The notes: a model not told the origin generated them from the sequence alone. A DNA stretch of 64,000 nt from Monocercomonoides exilis (GCA_001643675.2 LSRY02000011.1:1240001-1304000), one strand, 5' to 3'. Shown: positions 23,001 to 36,100, numbered from the stretch's first letter. A program made the numbers and translations.

Positions 23001-26000
23001 GCGTGTGCTGCCTTTTGTATCTGCTCCGCTTGAATGCCCCACTCCTTTCTCCTTTTGATCAATCGCTGCACCTGAAGTACTAATAGAACTCAGATTATTC
23101 TGATTCACACTGCTATTTGCATGTGACTGGGCAATGCCTCCCTGATGATTGCGATGCCTCTGTGACGCTCCTCTTGATTGGCTCGTGCTGCGCTGCCCTG
23201 CTCTTCTGGTGGACACGCCTGCCTCGTCCTCGTCGTCGGAGCCGAAGGACACATCATACTGAGCAAAGCGCTCGCTGATGTAGGAGCCCTCCCGACGACG
23301 GCGCGTGGAATAAGGCGAGGTAAAGGAAGGAGAAGAAGAGATCGACTGAGAATTCATGTCACCCACAGGCGAGGTTCCTGAGGGTGAGCCTTGTGGCGTT
23401 GGGGTGGAAGAGTACATGTAAGAGTTGGACATGGCTTTTGATAAGATGGTAGCTGATTGGTTCATTTTGCCTTCCATCGCAGGAGACACACCATTGGCTG
23501 GCTTGCCTGAACCTGCACCCGCAGCAGCTGTCTGTTGGTATCCCAATGCCATCGCAGCTTCTCCTGCATTCTGAGCAGCAAATGCTCCATCCCCTCTTCC
23601 ATCTGACGGGGTTTGTCCTTTCTTCCTCCTTCCCCTGGGCATCGACGGAGACGCCGAAGCAGACGCTGTTTGGTGCGACGAGTTCAAGTGTGCCTCAGTG
23701 GTAAAGGGCGGGTTGAGCAAAAGAGAGGCATAAGGTAGAGTTGTAATACCTGGGCAGCTGACGCCGCTGGTGGTGCTGTCGTATCTGGGGGACCGGATCA
23801 TCTCGTCCATCACTTGCACCACTGCTGGCAGGGCAAAGACGGCTCGTGCCAGCTCAATCAGCCGAGGAGAAGGAGTCGAGTCGCGTGTCTCCTGCACAGC
23901 GCCTGTGCGATGCAGAGAAAGCTCAAAGAACTCGAGTCGACCGAAACGGGGCTGTTGTTGTTGCTGTTGCTGTTGGGTGGCGGAGGAAGAGGAAGTAGAG
24001 GAAGATGCAGTTGGAATGGAAGAAGAAGAAGAAGAAGCCGTAGAAGAAGCCGAGGAGGATGAGGGAGAAAACTGAGAAGGTGTGACAGTAGCTGAAGGCG
24101 ATGCAGGCGACTGTGGATTGACCTGCGTCTTTGCTTCAGATGGGAATGGAGACTGTTGTGTGTTCTGAGCAGAAGCAGCATCGCCCTGTGACAAAGAAGA
24201 GCCATCACTTGCACGAGTATTGAAAGAACTGGTTGTATTTGTGGCATTTACAGCATTCTGAGTCAACTGCGAGTAAAGTGCTGGAGAAGGCGCAGGATTC
24301 ACTCCTCCTCTCGCAATGGCGTGGATGAGGTAGCATCTGTCTCTTCTCACTTTGATCTGCTGGGGCAGTTCTGTTTCTCTTCCACTCGCAAAGCCAGCTG
24401 CGGCTGCCACCGCTGCTGAAATTGCAGACGATGGCAGGGAAGCTGCCAAGGGAACAGCTGATAATGCAGATGCTGCAAGAGCAGTGGCATTCATCGCTTT
24501 GTTGGAGAAAGCAGATGAAGGAACAGAAGGAACAGAAGGAACAGAAGAAGCAGCAGTCGAAGCAGAAGAGACAGAAAGATCATTGAGCTGGGGCTGCTGG
24601 GCCATCTGCATTTGTGTGGGGAAGCTGCCAGCGATGGCAGGGGAGGCGCGGAGAGAAGGTGAAACGTGAAGAGGATTGATCTGTGGGGACACAGCGAATG
24701 GGGTGGATGGGATGACTGGGGAGAGGAAAGAAGGGAGAGTGGCAGAGGTTAAAGGAGAAATGAAGTGAGGAGAAATCTGAGTGCAATTCGAAAGCTGCTG
24801 CTGTTGTTGTGTGTTGAGGGCTTTATCTTCCTGTTTGATTTGTTTGAGGTTGTCTTTCTGGTGACTTGAAGCAGTCTGCTCTGCACTCACATTCATGTTC
24901 ATATTCATGTTCATATTCATATTCATCCCTCCACTCGCTCCAACATTCACATTTGTATTTGCATTTGAATTTGCATTCGAATTAGAATTAACATTAGCAT
25001 TTGAATTAGCATTTACATTAGAACTCATATTTGTATTCATATTAGCAGCAGCCGCCGCCGCCGCTGCTGCAGCCGCCTTTGCCACTGCCGAGGCAACAAT
25101 CGCTGGATTCGGCTGCATTGGCAGAGCCAGGCTCTTCTCAGGGACTGGGCGCGGGTGAGTGGAGATGATAGGGGTGGCAGAGGCAGGGCTGGTGTGGATG
25201 TGGAAAGTGGTGAGGCTGGAGATGACTTGAGTGGTGATGACGATGCGGAAGCCACGCGGAATGAGCGTCGTTGGGGCGATGTCGGGAATAGCCAGCATAC
25301 CTTCTTTGGAGCGCATGGTGCGGCGCAGGATGGCCCAGGGCTCGGGAGGGTTGTTGGCAGAAGAGGAAGAAGAGGAAGAGGAAGAAGGGGAATGATATGA
25401 GGAAGTGCGAGAAGAAGAAGAGGAGGAAAGGGAAAAGGAAGGAGATGAAGATAATAAAGAAGATGATGAGGAAGAATACGAAGATGAGCCGTGAAGTGAA
25501 GAAATGTTTGGAACAGACACAATGAAAAACCCACGTTGAGCTGCTACGTAGTGGGCGAAGGGAACAATTGGAGCAGCTGGATGGGCATTGGCAGTAAGTG
25601 AAGGTGTGGAAGCAGATGAAGCAGAAGAGGATGAAGAGGAAGAGGAGGATGAAGAGGAAGAAGAGTTCGATTGGAGAGAAGGAGAGAGTAGATTGGGAGA
25701 CAATGAAGGAGTGTAGAGATGACCCAGAGGGGACAAAGGGCGAGGGCGAGGGAGAGAGGCAGCGGTGGGCACTGCAGAGACGAGGGATTCAGGTGGCGTG
25801 TGTGGAGTGCTGATTCTGCTGTGCTTATGTTTGTGTTTGTGCTTATGTTTGTTATTAATATTAATATTATTATCATTTGTGATATCGTTTTTGTGTCTGT
25901 GTTTGTGGTGTTTTGAGTGACGTTTGTGAGAACTTTCTTTGCTGATGCTGTTGATGGCGCTGATGATGATGTCATCTGTGCCACTCCCACTGCCAATACC

Positions 26001-29000
26001 ACTGCCACTGCCACTGCTGCTTCCCAACAATTGCTGCTGTTGCGACTGCTGTTGACGAAGATGGGAGTTTTTATGTTTGTTTTTATGCTTGTTTTTGCGC
26101 TTGTGTTTATGTCTTCGTGTTTGTGTGTCTGCACGGGGCTTCAGAGCATCCTCACTGTAGAGTGGTTGAAGTGCAAGAGAAGTCAGCTGCTTTGTGGAAG
26201 TGCTGCCGTCTTCGTTGAGAGAAGAAGAAGAAGAAGATGATGATGATGAGGAGGAGGAGGAGGAAGATGATGAGAAGGAGGAAGAACAGAACGAAGATGA
26301 TGCTTCAGAATAAGAATAGGATTGTGAAGAAGAAGAAGAAAGAGTTGGTGACAAAGACATTGAAACATCTGAAGAAGCTTGTGAATGCGAGCGAATGAGT
26401 ATCTGTGATTGCGTTGAAGACAGTGAAGTGATTGAGTCAGAATAAGAAGAACGAGAAAGAGAAGAAGACAAAAGAGAAGAAGCAGAATGAGAAGAACGAG
26501 AAGAATAAGAATAAGAATTAGAAGAAGAAGCAGTTAAAGATCCTTCATCAGAGCCAACATCGATGTCCATAGAGATCACAGGGGTGTCTCCAGTTGGAGT
26601 AAACAGAGGCCCAGGAACTGAACCAGAACGCTGTGAATGTCCATCGATGTGGCTGTGTGCTTTGTGTCTGTGATGTTTTTGATTATTTTGATTATTTTGA
26701 TAATTTTGATCTATTTGTTCATTTTTGTGTAGATGATGTCTTTTGAGTCTGCTTATCCCATGCATCGCTGAAGCTGCAACAGCAGTAAGCGGTGAAGAGG
26801 ATGAGGATGAGGATGAGGATGAGGATGAAGAAGAAGAAGAAGAAGAAGAAGAAGAAGAAGAAGAAGAAGAAGAAGAAGAAGAAGCATTTTGTGCTATTTT
26901 ATCCAAATTCGCACTGTCTGCACCCGAAAAAGCAGCCAATTCAGAGCGAGCGCCATTCGCATAGGAAACACCCGGCGACCTTCCCACAGCAGTGCCTGAA
27001 GCTGATCCAGAGCCCATTACCCTCTCCGAAGCAGCCGAATCGCCCATTCCAAGAGAACTCACAAATTCCCCGGACATTCCGTGCTTCAGGCGATGGCGTG
27101 TGCCTGCATGCCTCTCCCTCACAGCCCAATGGGTTTGAGAAGAGAGAAGAGGAGTGATAAGCTCAGAAGATGCCTGCGATGTGTGTGATGCCTGTGGTGT
27201 CTGTGGAAGCTCAGCCGAGTGCACTTTGTGTCTGGCCCTGCCCCAGTTGTTCTTTCGCTTCCTCTTCTTCTTCCTCTTCGCCTGCGCAGCTGACGCAGTT
27301 GATGCAGTTGATGCAGCTGATGGCGATGACGATGGCAATGGAGATGAAAATAATGGAGATTGCAATTGTGATGTTGATGCTAATGATGCTGATGATGATG
27401 GCAACAACATCGATGATCCATTCATTTCCTGCCCCTTTGCTAGCGACGAAGGCACAGCCGAAGAAGCTGTTGGGCTGCGGGTGGGGTGTGCTGCCGCATC
27501 CAGCTTCGACACTTGCGCCCTCACAGAAGAAGAAGAGGTTTCCTCAAAAAAAGGCCCCTTCGGGTTGAGTGTTGTTGATGATGATGATGATAAAGATGAA
27601 GATGATGAAGAAGTTGATAAGTTAGCCTGGGAAGGCGATTGTGAATCAACCATATTCCGTGCTCTTCCTTGTCTGTGCTGACCTCCCCAGTTCTGTTCAG
27701 ATGAAGGTGTATCGCTCTCTTGCTCGTCTCCCTCTCGTCTGTTATAGTTGCTTCCTCCTCTGCTTCGTCTGCTATTTGTGGATGAGTTCTGACTGTTGTC
27801 TGAATCCCCAATTGTTCCACCGTTTCTTCCGCTCCCACTCCCACTGCCACTGCCACTGCCGCTGGCTGTGTGGCTGCTGGACGATTCATATTCACTCGAA
27901 TTCTCTTCCATCTCTGAGCTCGTCCGGCTTCTAAAACTGCTGCTGTTGCTGCTGCTGCTGTTGATGTTGCTTCTATTGATCCCAATGGTTATCTGGTTAT
28001 TTTGATGTCTGTGTTGATGAGAATGAGTATGAATACGATTGTGAGTGTGTGAATGATGGTGAATGCTCTCAATATCTGACTGAAAGTGCTCTATCATCTG
28101 GATGGACGAGTCTGGGGACGACGATGGTGAAAGTGAAGGAGAAGGAGAAGGTGAAGGTGTCAGCACAGAAAACGGCTGAATCGGCGAATGCAGTGCAGAG
28201 TGGGAGAAATACGATGAGTCGTATGCCCTGTCACCAACACCTGAGGATGACAGAGAAGAAGAAAGAGAAGAAGACAGAGAAGAAGTTGGCTGTGGAGATT
28301 GTGAAGCCAGCGGATCTTCGTCCACACTCGCCAGCTGCATTGTGTGCTGTGGGGATGGATGGGCAATCTGAAGTGAGGCAGCAGCAGCAGAAGGAGAAGA
28401 AGAAGCAGAAGAGATAGAAGAAGAAGAAGAAGATGCACTGTTTGATAAACCAAGTGAGTGCGGATGTGGCTGGATGCTGCTTGAATAGGAAACATCATCC
28501 TCCAGCCACGAGGGAGGAGGGCTCGGTGGATTCTCTCTTTCTCTTTCTCTTTCTCTCTCACTGTGTGTATGTGCGTGAGTGTGGTGCATCCCATCGGGGG
28601 AGAACAAAGTGCCTGGGTCTGATCCTGAAGTGAAAGAGAACACTGTGTCGTGATGTGTGTAGGCAAATGTCGGAGACTCAGAAATTTCTGGCCCCATCCC
28701 TTGCTCGGTGCTGAGGCGCTTGTGCTGCTGCTTCCACTTGAACATCACACTCGTCGACTTCCCTTTCCCAAAGCCGCTCTGCTCCCCTTCAAAATAGCCC
28801 TCGCTCTTCTCGCTGCTCCCGCCTGACCCGTTTGTTGCACTGCTCTCGTTCTCTACCTCTGCTTCGTCCTCTTCACCTCTTCCTTTCTTTTCTTTCCTGC
28901 TGTTTCTTGCCTTCTCTCCTGTTGCCTGCTCATCCGCCTGGACTTTCAACAGCTTCTCAGCAGGCGCCCCTAAAAAATCCCCTTCTTCTCTCTTCACCCG

Positions 29001-30664
29001 CTTTTTAGCGCTTCTCAGCTGCTCTTCCCAAATCGACTCACTTTCTGTCTTCGGGCTCTGCATACTCTGCATACTCTGAATGCTTTGAATACTTTCGTCT
29101 TCGTCGTCTTCTTTCTCGCTCATCATCTGCTGCTCTTGTTTCTGCTGCCCTTCCTGCTTCCCTTGCTGCTTTGCGTGTTTGTGCTTCGTGTGCAGGTCTG
29201 CTTCGTGTCTTTTCTCCTTCCGGCCAACCAGCTGGAACAGCGACTGTGCTCCTTCTGACTCGTCACCGGCCTGCGGAGAAAGCGAGGCCACTTTCAGAAG
29301 TCCCCCAACAACACTCTTGTCGTCCATCTGGAACATTGAGACATTCGCTTGGCTCGGCTCATGCCCCTTTTCAGATGCGGAGGCAGTTGTTGCTTCAGAC
29401 TGGAGGTGCTGTATGGCCTCAATTGCTTGGAGGGATTGCTCGCTTCTCTCAGACACACCAAACAGCGGGTGCCTGTTCAGTGTGATTGACACAGCGTCGT
29501 CGGAGCTCTTGATCTGCTCTGTTTGTGCTGCAAACCCCTGCGGAGAATGAGAATCGCGTTGGAGGGGAGATGAATGAGACTTGGCAAGAGAGGGAAATGA
29601 AGAGGCAGGCAATGGAGGCGTAGTCATTGACAGCGTGTCCATTGCAAATTCCTGAAGCGCACGCTCTCGCTCATATCCTTCGCCCACGGGAAAATCATCA
29701 GACTGATCGTTTATGGATAGAGACGAGGGCAAACGACTGCTGTTGTTGCGTTCGAAAAACGGGTGCATCTGAAAAAGTGATTGATTAGAAGTTGAGGTGG
29801 TTGAAAGTGGAATGCGACTACTTTGCTGAATTTGTTGATAAAAGGCACTTGAGGGGGAAATAGATGTGCCGGGCGATAACGGAGTTCCTACTGTTTGTGC
29901 AGGTTGCTGAGAAGGAGATAACGGAGAGAGAAAAGAATTTGTGGGGGTTCTCGATTGATTAATTGGATACAAAAACTGAGCGACTCCTGGAGACACCGAA
30001 CTTCCAAAAGGAAATTGCTGAGGAATTGCCGAAGGAGATGATGGTGAGATGCCAACTGATGGATGAGGTGATTCAGATGATGAAGATTCATAAGACATCA
30101 TTGAAAGACCCGGCTGACCAGATAACATAGAAAAATAATTTGATCCTTCGTTAGAAGTTGTCGATTGCACATTTACTTGTGGAAGCCCTTGCATTGAAAT
30201 TACGGATGCTTGAAGAAAAGCAGCTGATTATCATAATGATTTCAAAAAAGTAATTTTTCAAAAAATACATTATAAAATTTTAAAATACATTTAAATGTCT
30301 CAACCTTTGAATCTAACAAATGCATCAATTACATCATCTATTAATTGTGGAAGACGAGGGTCATCCTAACAATTAAGTTGAACGTTTTATTTGTTGATGC
30401 GCGAAATTGAAGCATAATTTCATATTCAACATTTTCAAATAAGTTGACAATAACACTTGCAAAATCTAGACAATGAAATCAAATAGAGCAAACCTTTTCG
30501 TGTTCAAGAGTCGTGATTTTTTGGTCCAACTTATAAAACATATGATATTTAATTACCTTTAAAATGTTAGTCAATCATACCTCTTGAAAGGATGCAGATA
30601 TTTGTGAACCAAGATCAGATTGCTCAGAACCAGGATCAGGAACATCCTTGTCCGAGGAATCCAT
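20004..30664 (-). CDS. Giant Ser-rich low-complexity protein of unknown function, four exons
   Basis: Exons on the minus strand are 30664-30581, 30529-30494, 30365-30305 and 30223-20004, with introns of 51, 128 and 81 nt in matching phases. The product is about 3466 residues. The first three exons add about 60 residues upstream of the first Met of the long frame, including a short coiled stretch (FQELDQKITTLEHEK) and a helical patch (LPQLIDDVIDAFVRFKAAFL). Most of the rest is Ser, Gln, Asn, Ala and His repeats, with a poly-Ser run of over 30. Conserved-looking folded patches are scattered: RGFFIVSVPNISS, PWAILRRTMRSKEGMLAIPD with RGFRIVITTQV, IKVRRDRCYLIHAIARGG, and FGRLEFFELSLHRTG with LARAVFALPAVVQVMDEM. 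Composition suggests a nuclear regulator, perhaps a scaffold. I do not recognise the family. Confidence 0.75.
24885..25045 (-). repeat. Coding Asn/Met/Val repeat followed by poly-Ala
   Basis: The plus strand repeats ATTCATGTTCAT/ATTTGCATTTGA-type units of 6 and 12 nt. On the coding strand it reads as alternating NMNM, NANVNS and NANTNV followed upstream by poly-Ala (AAAAAAAAAAAN). It looks like a slippage product inside the giant Ser-rich gene. Confidence 0.8.
26795..26886 (-). repeat. Trinucleotide tract coding for poly-Ser
   Basis: GATGAG repeats followed by about 19 GAA repeats on the plus strand give a run of over 30 Ser in the giant protein. It is the longest of several such tracts in the gene (others near 25615, 26225 and 28420). 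It is a likely site of length variation between alleles. Confidence 0.9.
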
Positions 30665-30929
30665 CTTTACTTAAAATCCACATAAGCCCACAATTCAAAT
30701 AATCGTAGATTATGTTGTGGGATAAACTTAATGAAAAGTTATTCTTTTGTTATTTCTTTTATCAATTTTAATTGTAACTAAATATAATTATTTTAAATTC
30801 ATTTTGTACCTCCAAAATATGAAACATAAAAAGAAAAAAAGGAAAAAAAAAATTCGAATATTCTGTTAATGGCTATCCAATTGTTCTTTATAAAAAAAGA
30901 TAACACTGAGCGAGATGATATTTTATTGC

Positions 30930-31571
30930 TTAAACAACACCAATCTTGTTAGCAACATCAAGAGCTTCATACTGAGGCAGGAGTCGGATGTATGCTTTCT
31001 TTTCTCCCTTGGGACTAAAAAAACAAGTTTTAGAAAAAAAATACAAACACATGAACAAAAACTTTATGAAGCAAACGTAATAAGAGTATTAATCTTGCGA
31101 ATCTTAACGTTATACAACTTTTCAAAAGCTCTCTTAATCTTTGGTTTTGATGCACTCATTGAAACGATGAAAACAAGAGTGTTCAATTTTTCAACTTTTT
31201 GCATAGCTGACTCTGTTGTGACTGGATAGCGAATGAGATCGTAGAAGTCGTGTCCTTTGATTGGAGCAGCAGATTTACGTGGGAATTTTGGCTTTCTGCG
31301 AAGATATAAAGTTTTTGGGCGTCTGAAATGGACTGATCTGCGGATTTTGTGTTGTTTCGCTAATTAAGTTTGACGTAAAATGAGAATATTATCATTCATG
31401 CACGAAACAAATTTCACGTGTAATAAAAAGACAAAAAATAATAAAAGCCAATTATTTTTTGTAATTAACAGTAAAACATGCAGCGTTCAATAAAAAAACA
31501 CATAAAAACATCATTTATTTTCAATCCATCTTCGAATAAAATCAATACAACGAACCTCTGACTGTTCTCAT
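30930..31571 (-). CDS. RPL23A: 60S ribosomal protein uL23 (RPL23A/L25), three exons
   Basis: uL23 binds 25S/28S rRNA at the exit tunnel and is a docking site for SRP. Exons on the minus strand are 31571-31556, 31359-31077 and 31014-30930, with introns of 196 and 62 nt, for 127 residues. Family landmarks are in order: [75 protein letters not shown] and [20 protein letters not shown] followed by KIGVV. The first exon is just 16 nt (MRTVR plus one base). The Lys-rich N-terminal extension found in animals is missing. It lies head-to-head with eS31, with starts about 14 bp apart. Confidence 0.95.
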
Positions 31572-31585
31572 CTCGATAAATCAGG
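31572..31585. promoter_or_regulatory. Shared divergent promoter region of uL23 and eS31 (inferred)
   Basis: If the first ATG of the eS31 gene is at 31586, only 14 bp separate the two start codons. No TATA box fits inside, so initiation must occur within the neighbouring 5' sequence, or eS31 begins further right. Pairing two ribosomal protein genes this way would allow joint control. Confidence 0.35.
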
Positions 31586-32176
31586 ATGAATATTCCGTAA
31601 GTGATAACAGATCAGTTCAAAAGAAAAAACGAAAAAGGGAATAATATTCCGCAAGTTGACGCTGTCATTTGATCAAACATTGAAATGGAAAGTGTGCAAC
31701 AATGAGAAAGTGTTGAATTGGATTAATAAAGTTGTTATTGCTATAGATAACAACCATGTTGATTGAAAAAAGAATTTTTGAGAAAAAAAATGAGTGAGGA
31801 TGAGACTGAAATAAAGAATTTTTTTTTATTCTTTTTTTCAATCTCTAGCTTATTTATAATCTCATTATTCTTTCTTTTTGCTTCGTATGATATATTCTCA
31901 GGTGAACTAGAATACTTCGATATTATGCGTCTTCGGGGTGGTGGGAAAAAGCACAAAAAGAAGGTTTACACAACCCCCAAGAAGATTAAGCATAAGAAGA
32001 AGAAGGTTAAGCTCGCAGTTTTGAAATATTATAAAATTCGCGACGATGGCAGTATAATTCACACCCGACCTGAATGCAAGAACTGTGGCGCAGGAGTTTT
32101 CATGGCGCAGCATGAAAATCGTGTAACATGCGGTAAATGTGGATTAACATATGCTACAGCAAAACCAAAAGCTTGA
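31586..32176 (+). CDS. RPS27A: 40S ribosomal protein eS31 with a divergent ubiquitin-like leader
   Basis: The C-terminal part is clear (31925-32176): [32 protein letters not shown], and a C4 zinc ribbon (ECKNC, then CGKCG), as in S27a. The processing site RLRGG after a ubiquitin fold is intact. The leader is not normal ubiquitin. Plus-strand segments in three frames resemble it in order: [16 protein letters not shown] with VLNWINK (31647-31730), [11 protein letters not shown] (31759-31791), and [15 protein letters not shown] (after 31848). A phase-compatible intron 31794-31848 (GTGAGG...TCAATCTCTAG) joins the last two. The first two are separated by a GT...TATAG gap of just 16 nt. The start (ATG at 31586 followed by a possible 19-nt GTAAGT intron) is a guess. 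The S27a part is certain; the leader model is not. Confidence 0.8.
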
Positions 32177-33163
32177 AATTATTAGTGAATATTAGAAGCT
32201 ACACTTCAAAACACTTCTTGCGCATTTAAAAGGGGGAAAAAAATATAAATATTTTAACTCATATGTTTTGTTTAAATTATTTAATTTTTTTTCATCAAAC
32301 AAATGCTTTTTTAATAAGTAAAATTCACAAAAAGCCTCATCAAATGGACTTCAAGTTGAGATATTTATGAAATGAATAAACTTTTAATTCAAGAAAATCA
32401 CGCATTGAAAAAGATAAATTGAAACTTTTTCTATTTTTATTGCAATCATTTTTCAATTTCAAGTTGGAATTAATATTTAAAAATGCATAGAATTTGTCAA
32501 TTATTAGTGCATTAACACAATTATCATACTAAATAATTGCTTTCGTGAATATGGAAATTTTAAAAATGGAAAAATGATAAGTGCTTATAAAGAAGAAATT
32601 TGAACTTCGGAAGGAAAAGAGAACGAAAGAAGCATTTCTCTTCTTCATGAAAGATTGGATTGTCTTTAAAGAAAATGATATTTTGAATGACGAATCAGGC
32701 ATTCTGATAACTACGTGAACGCTTTTGAAAATGATGTTCATTTCGTTCTGTATCCAGATTTATTTTTTAACTTCATTCATACATACACATACACACAAAC
32801 GCCCGATTTATTTTATTTTATATAATTTTATTTTTATAACATTATTTCCTTCTGTTTGCAGGTGCAATACACATCAACAGAAAAACACGATAAATGTTCT
32901 ATAAAATTCCATATTTACCTATTTTCTTCAGATAAACAGCTTTTAAACAGCTTGCGAAAAAAACTATCAAACTCATTCTTAAAAAAAATACAACAAATCC
33001 CAAAATTAGCGTGCTCCGTTAGCCCACATCTTATGCTCACACTCATTTCAAAATCCAACAAAGTGAATTTCAGCTATGATCAAAATTGAGGCAAATATGT
33101 TGAATAATTTTCTTTCTCCACGTTTCGTGTTCATGTTTGGAATAAACCTCTTATTTTTAGCTC
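32177..33163. other. AT-rich intergenic region, no gene seen
   Basis: Between the stop of eS31 (plus) and the stop of the giant receptor gene (minus). It holds short open frames without similarity and a TACACATACACACA stretch near 32780. Nothing supportable. Confidence 0.5.
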
Positions 33164-36100
33164 TCATCCATTGCTAAACTTGTCTTTCATTTCATTCACT
33201 TCCTTTTCCACTTCCTTTTCACATTCTTTGCTCTCTCTGTCTTCATCCTGCTCTTCACTGCTTTCCTTAAGCAGGATTGCATCTGTCATCGTCACAACAA
33301 ATGTCCTATCTGGAAACAGTCCAACTAGCTCTTTCTTCACTTCAGTGAGCGTTGGTCTTTTCGATGCCTCTGCTGACAGACACGCATCCACAACATTCCT
33401 CAATCCACTCTCTTCAATCCCCCTCTCATCTGGCTTCTCTCCATCAGCAATCTTCTGCCCTGCCACTTCCCCTTCGTATTCTCCAAATGGGATCTCGAGT
33501 GTCACACACTCCCACAGCATCATCCCAATCGAGAATGCCACCGACTTCTCTGTTGCTCCCATCTTCCTGTTCATCACCAGCTCTGGCGCCTTCCACCTCA
33601 AGCACTCCTTCCACTTCTCCTCCTCATCCTCAAACGCTGATGATGGCAGAGAATGTCTTTCATCATCATCATTATCATCATCACTTGCAGATGTCACAAT
33701 CGTGGTTGATGAGATTGAGGATGGATCTGAATCATCAGATGAAGAGGAGCAGTCGGAGTGGAGGGCAATGCAGATCACCATGTGCTCTGACAGCAGCACA
33801 ATGAGCGGACTCAGGTTCGACAAAGAGGGAAGTTCATCTTCCTCATCTTCAAGCGAGTGGAGTGCCCCATTCGCCACCCAGAACAGGATCTGTGCTCCTG
33901 TCAACTCCCTTTCCTGAGGAGTGCCAATTGCCATCTCCTTCTTCTCGTTCCTCCCATGAAGCAACATGAACAGCGAATCCCTCAAATCAACAATCAGCTT
34001 CTCATGAGGCGAGGAGCAGGCCATGGCATCCACCAGATTGGACATGGATGAAGTGGTCGGGCACAGATCCTCCCCACGAACAAATGTTGAATCTGAATCA
34101 GTTGTTGAAGTTGTTGAAGTGGAAGGCGATGGCATTCGCTTTCTTGTTTCCTCCTCTTCTTTTTCGTCAACTTTTTCCAGCACCCATTCTGGGACCTTGT
34201 CCGAGTCTCTTCCAAGAATATATTCTATTGATCCACTCTCACTCAGCAAATGCTCTGATGACTCTGAATGTCCCAAGCTTTTCTCATACACTCTCTTTTT
34301 TATCCTCTCTTCGTTTTTCTTCTCCGCCTCCCTTTCCGCTCTCCTCCACTGCTCTTCAGGTGACATCTCCATTGTAACCATCTCGATTAACTTTGGATCC
34401 TTTCTCACTGAATCGTTCACAATCCCTTCCAATTCTTCTGTACGCCTTTTTTGCTTTCTCCATCGAACAATGAATACTATGGAAACAATCAGAACAATTA
34501 GTAATATGATTCCCATGAATATTACAATCAACAACAAATAAGATTTCCCTTCTTTTCCCCCTTCAGCAATTCTTTCATCATCTTTTGGTGGAGAAATACT
34601 TGAATTTTTCAGAATTATTGATTTTGCTGATGATGGAGAATTTGAGTTTCCAAACAAAATTGAAACACTCACTTCTATTTCATCTCCACAACTGCTGATA
34701 AGATCTTTTGCCGCACTTCCTTCTGCTTCTCTTTCGGATAAAAACCCATTTGAATCAAAATCATAATGTTCAATCTCTTTCTCTTCTCCCTTTCTCTTCA
34801 CAACCGAGAAGGTCAGATTGCATGGAACAAGAAGCAATCCTTTGAATATCAGCTTCATTCTATCTGTGGTTTCTTTTGCTTCCGCACTCTCCAGAACAGG
34901 AATGAAAAACGATGAATCCCTTTCTGAAACAATCCCTTCAAAGCTGCACCCTTCATTCAACATCCAAAGTGATGTATTATCCTTCAATCCATCTCCTCCT
35001 TTCAAACTCATCACATTCAATGTTCCAGAATCAAAACAAATGATGTTTCTTCTCAGTGATGGATATCCTTCAATTGATGGATTGTTATTCATAAACTCTC
35101 CTTTCTCAATTATCACATTTCCTCCACTCATTGTTATTCCCCCCTCAGCTGAATTCGAAATTGTTGAAACTTTCATCATCACTGAACTCTTCACAACATC
35201 CACAAGAGATCCTTCCCATCTGCACATCTCTTCTTCTGTATTTGAATTCTTTTCATTTCTTTCATTTGAACTCCCATCAAAAATGCAACTGTCCATTTTC
35301 ACATCCAAACAATCCTCCAATTTCATCAATTTTCCTTTTGTGGCGTTTGAACTGACTCCACTGATTGTGCAATTTGTCAACTGAATTGCCTTTTTCATTG
35401 ACAAGCAAGATATCAATGATTCTTCATTTCCCTCAACTGTGTTATTTTCTGAATGAAACTTTTCCATGTTTAATTGCCAACATTCATTAATATCCATCAG
35501 AGAAGTTTCTATTGTTGAATTGCAAATCGTTAACGAATCAATTACTGATGGAAGAGAAGATGTAAGATATAATGCTGATTTATGAAGAATGAGATTTGAT
35601 ATTGTGCATCCATCAAGTTGTAATTCTCCTTTTGCCATATTTAAAATGTGAAATGGAATGTTTGCAAATGCTGAGTTTCCTTCTCCTCTTAATTGTTTTG
35701 TTGCGAATGAACAATTCATTATCTCGAGAATGCCTCCTTCTGGAGACATCAATGATTCATGTGAAGAAATGAAATTCGAATCAAACACAAAGTTCAATCT
35801 CAACAATGAAACTGTTCCACTTGTTATCATCAATGCCTCTCTTGTTCTTGAAATTCCTGATTTCACTTCAACTTCACATATCTCTCTGCTCTTCGAACTT
35901 AAACTCATTTCCTTCAAATCTAATTCTCCTTCAATCACGCTCTCTTTAACAACGAACATAAGACTCATGAAATCTGATGCCAAGTGCATCAGCCCATAAT
36001 CAATCGAATCACACGGAAGAGTGTTGGTTCCACATTGCCTTTCATCCGATCCATTCACACTGCTCACAATGATTGTGTCACCCTGATAGATAGTCACAAA

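Noticed and set aside
21629-27985. Many long open frames on both strands inside the giant Ser-rich gene
   Set aside because: They are low-complexity shadows (Leu-, Glu- or His-rich) of repetitive Ser codons. None has a start context, splice sites or a domain.
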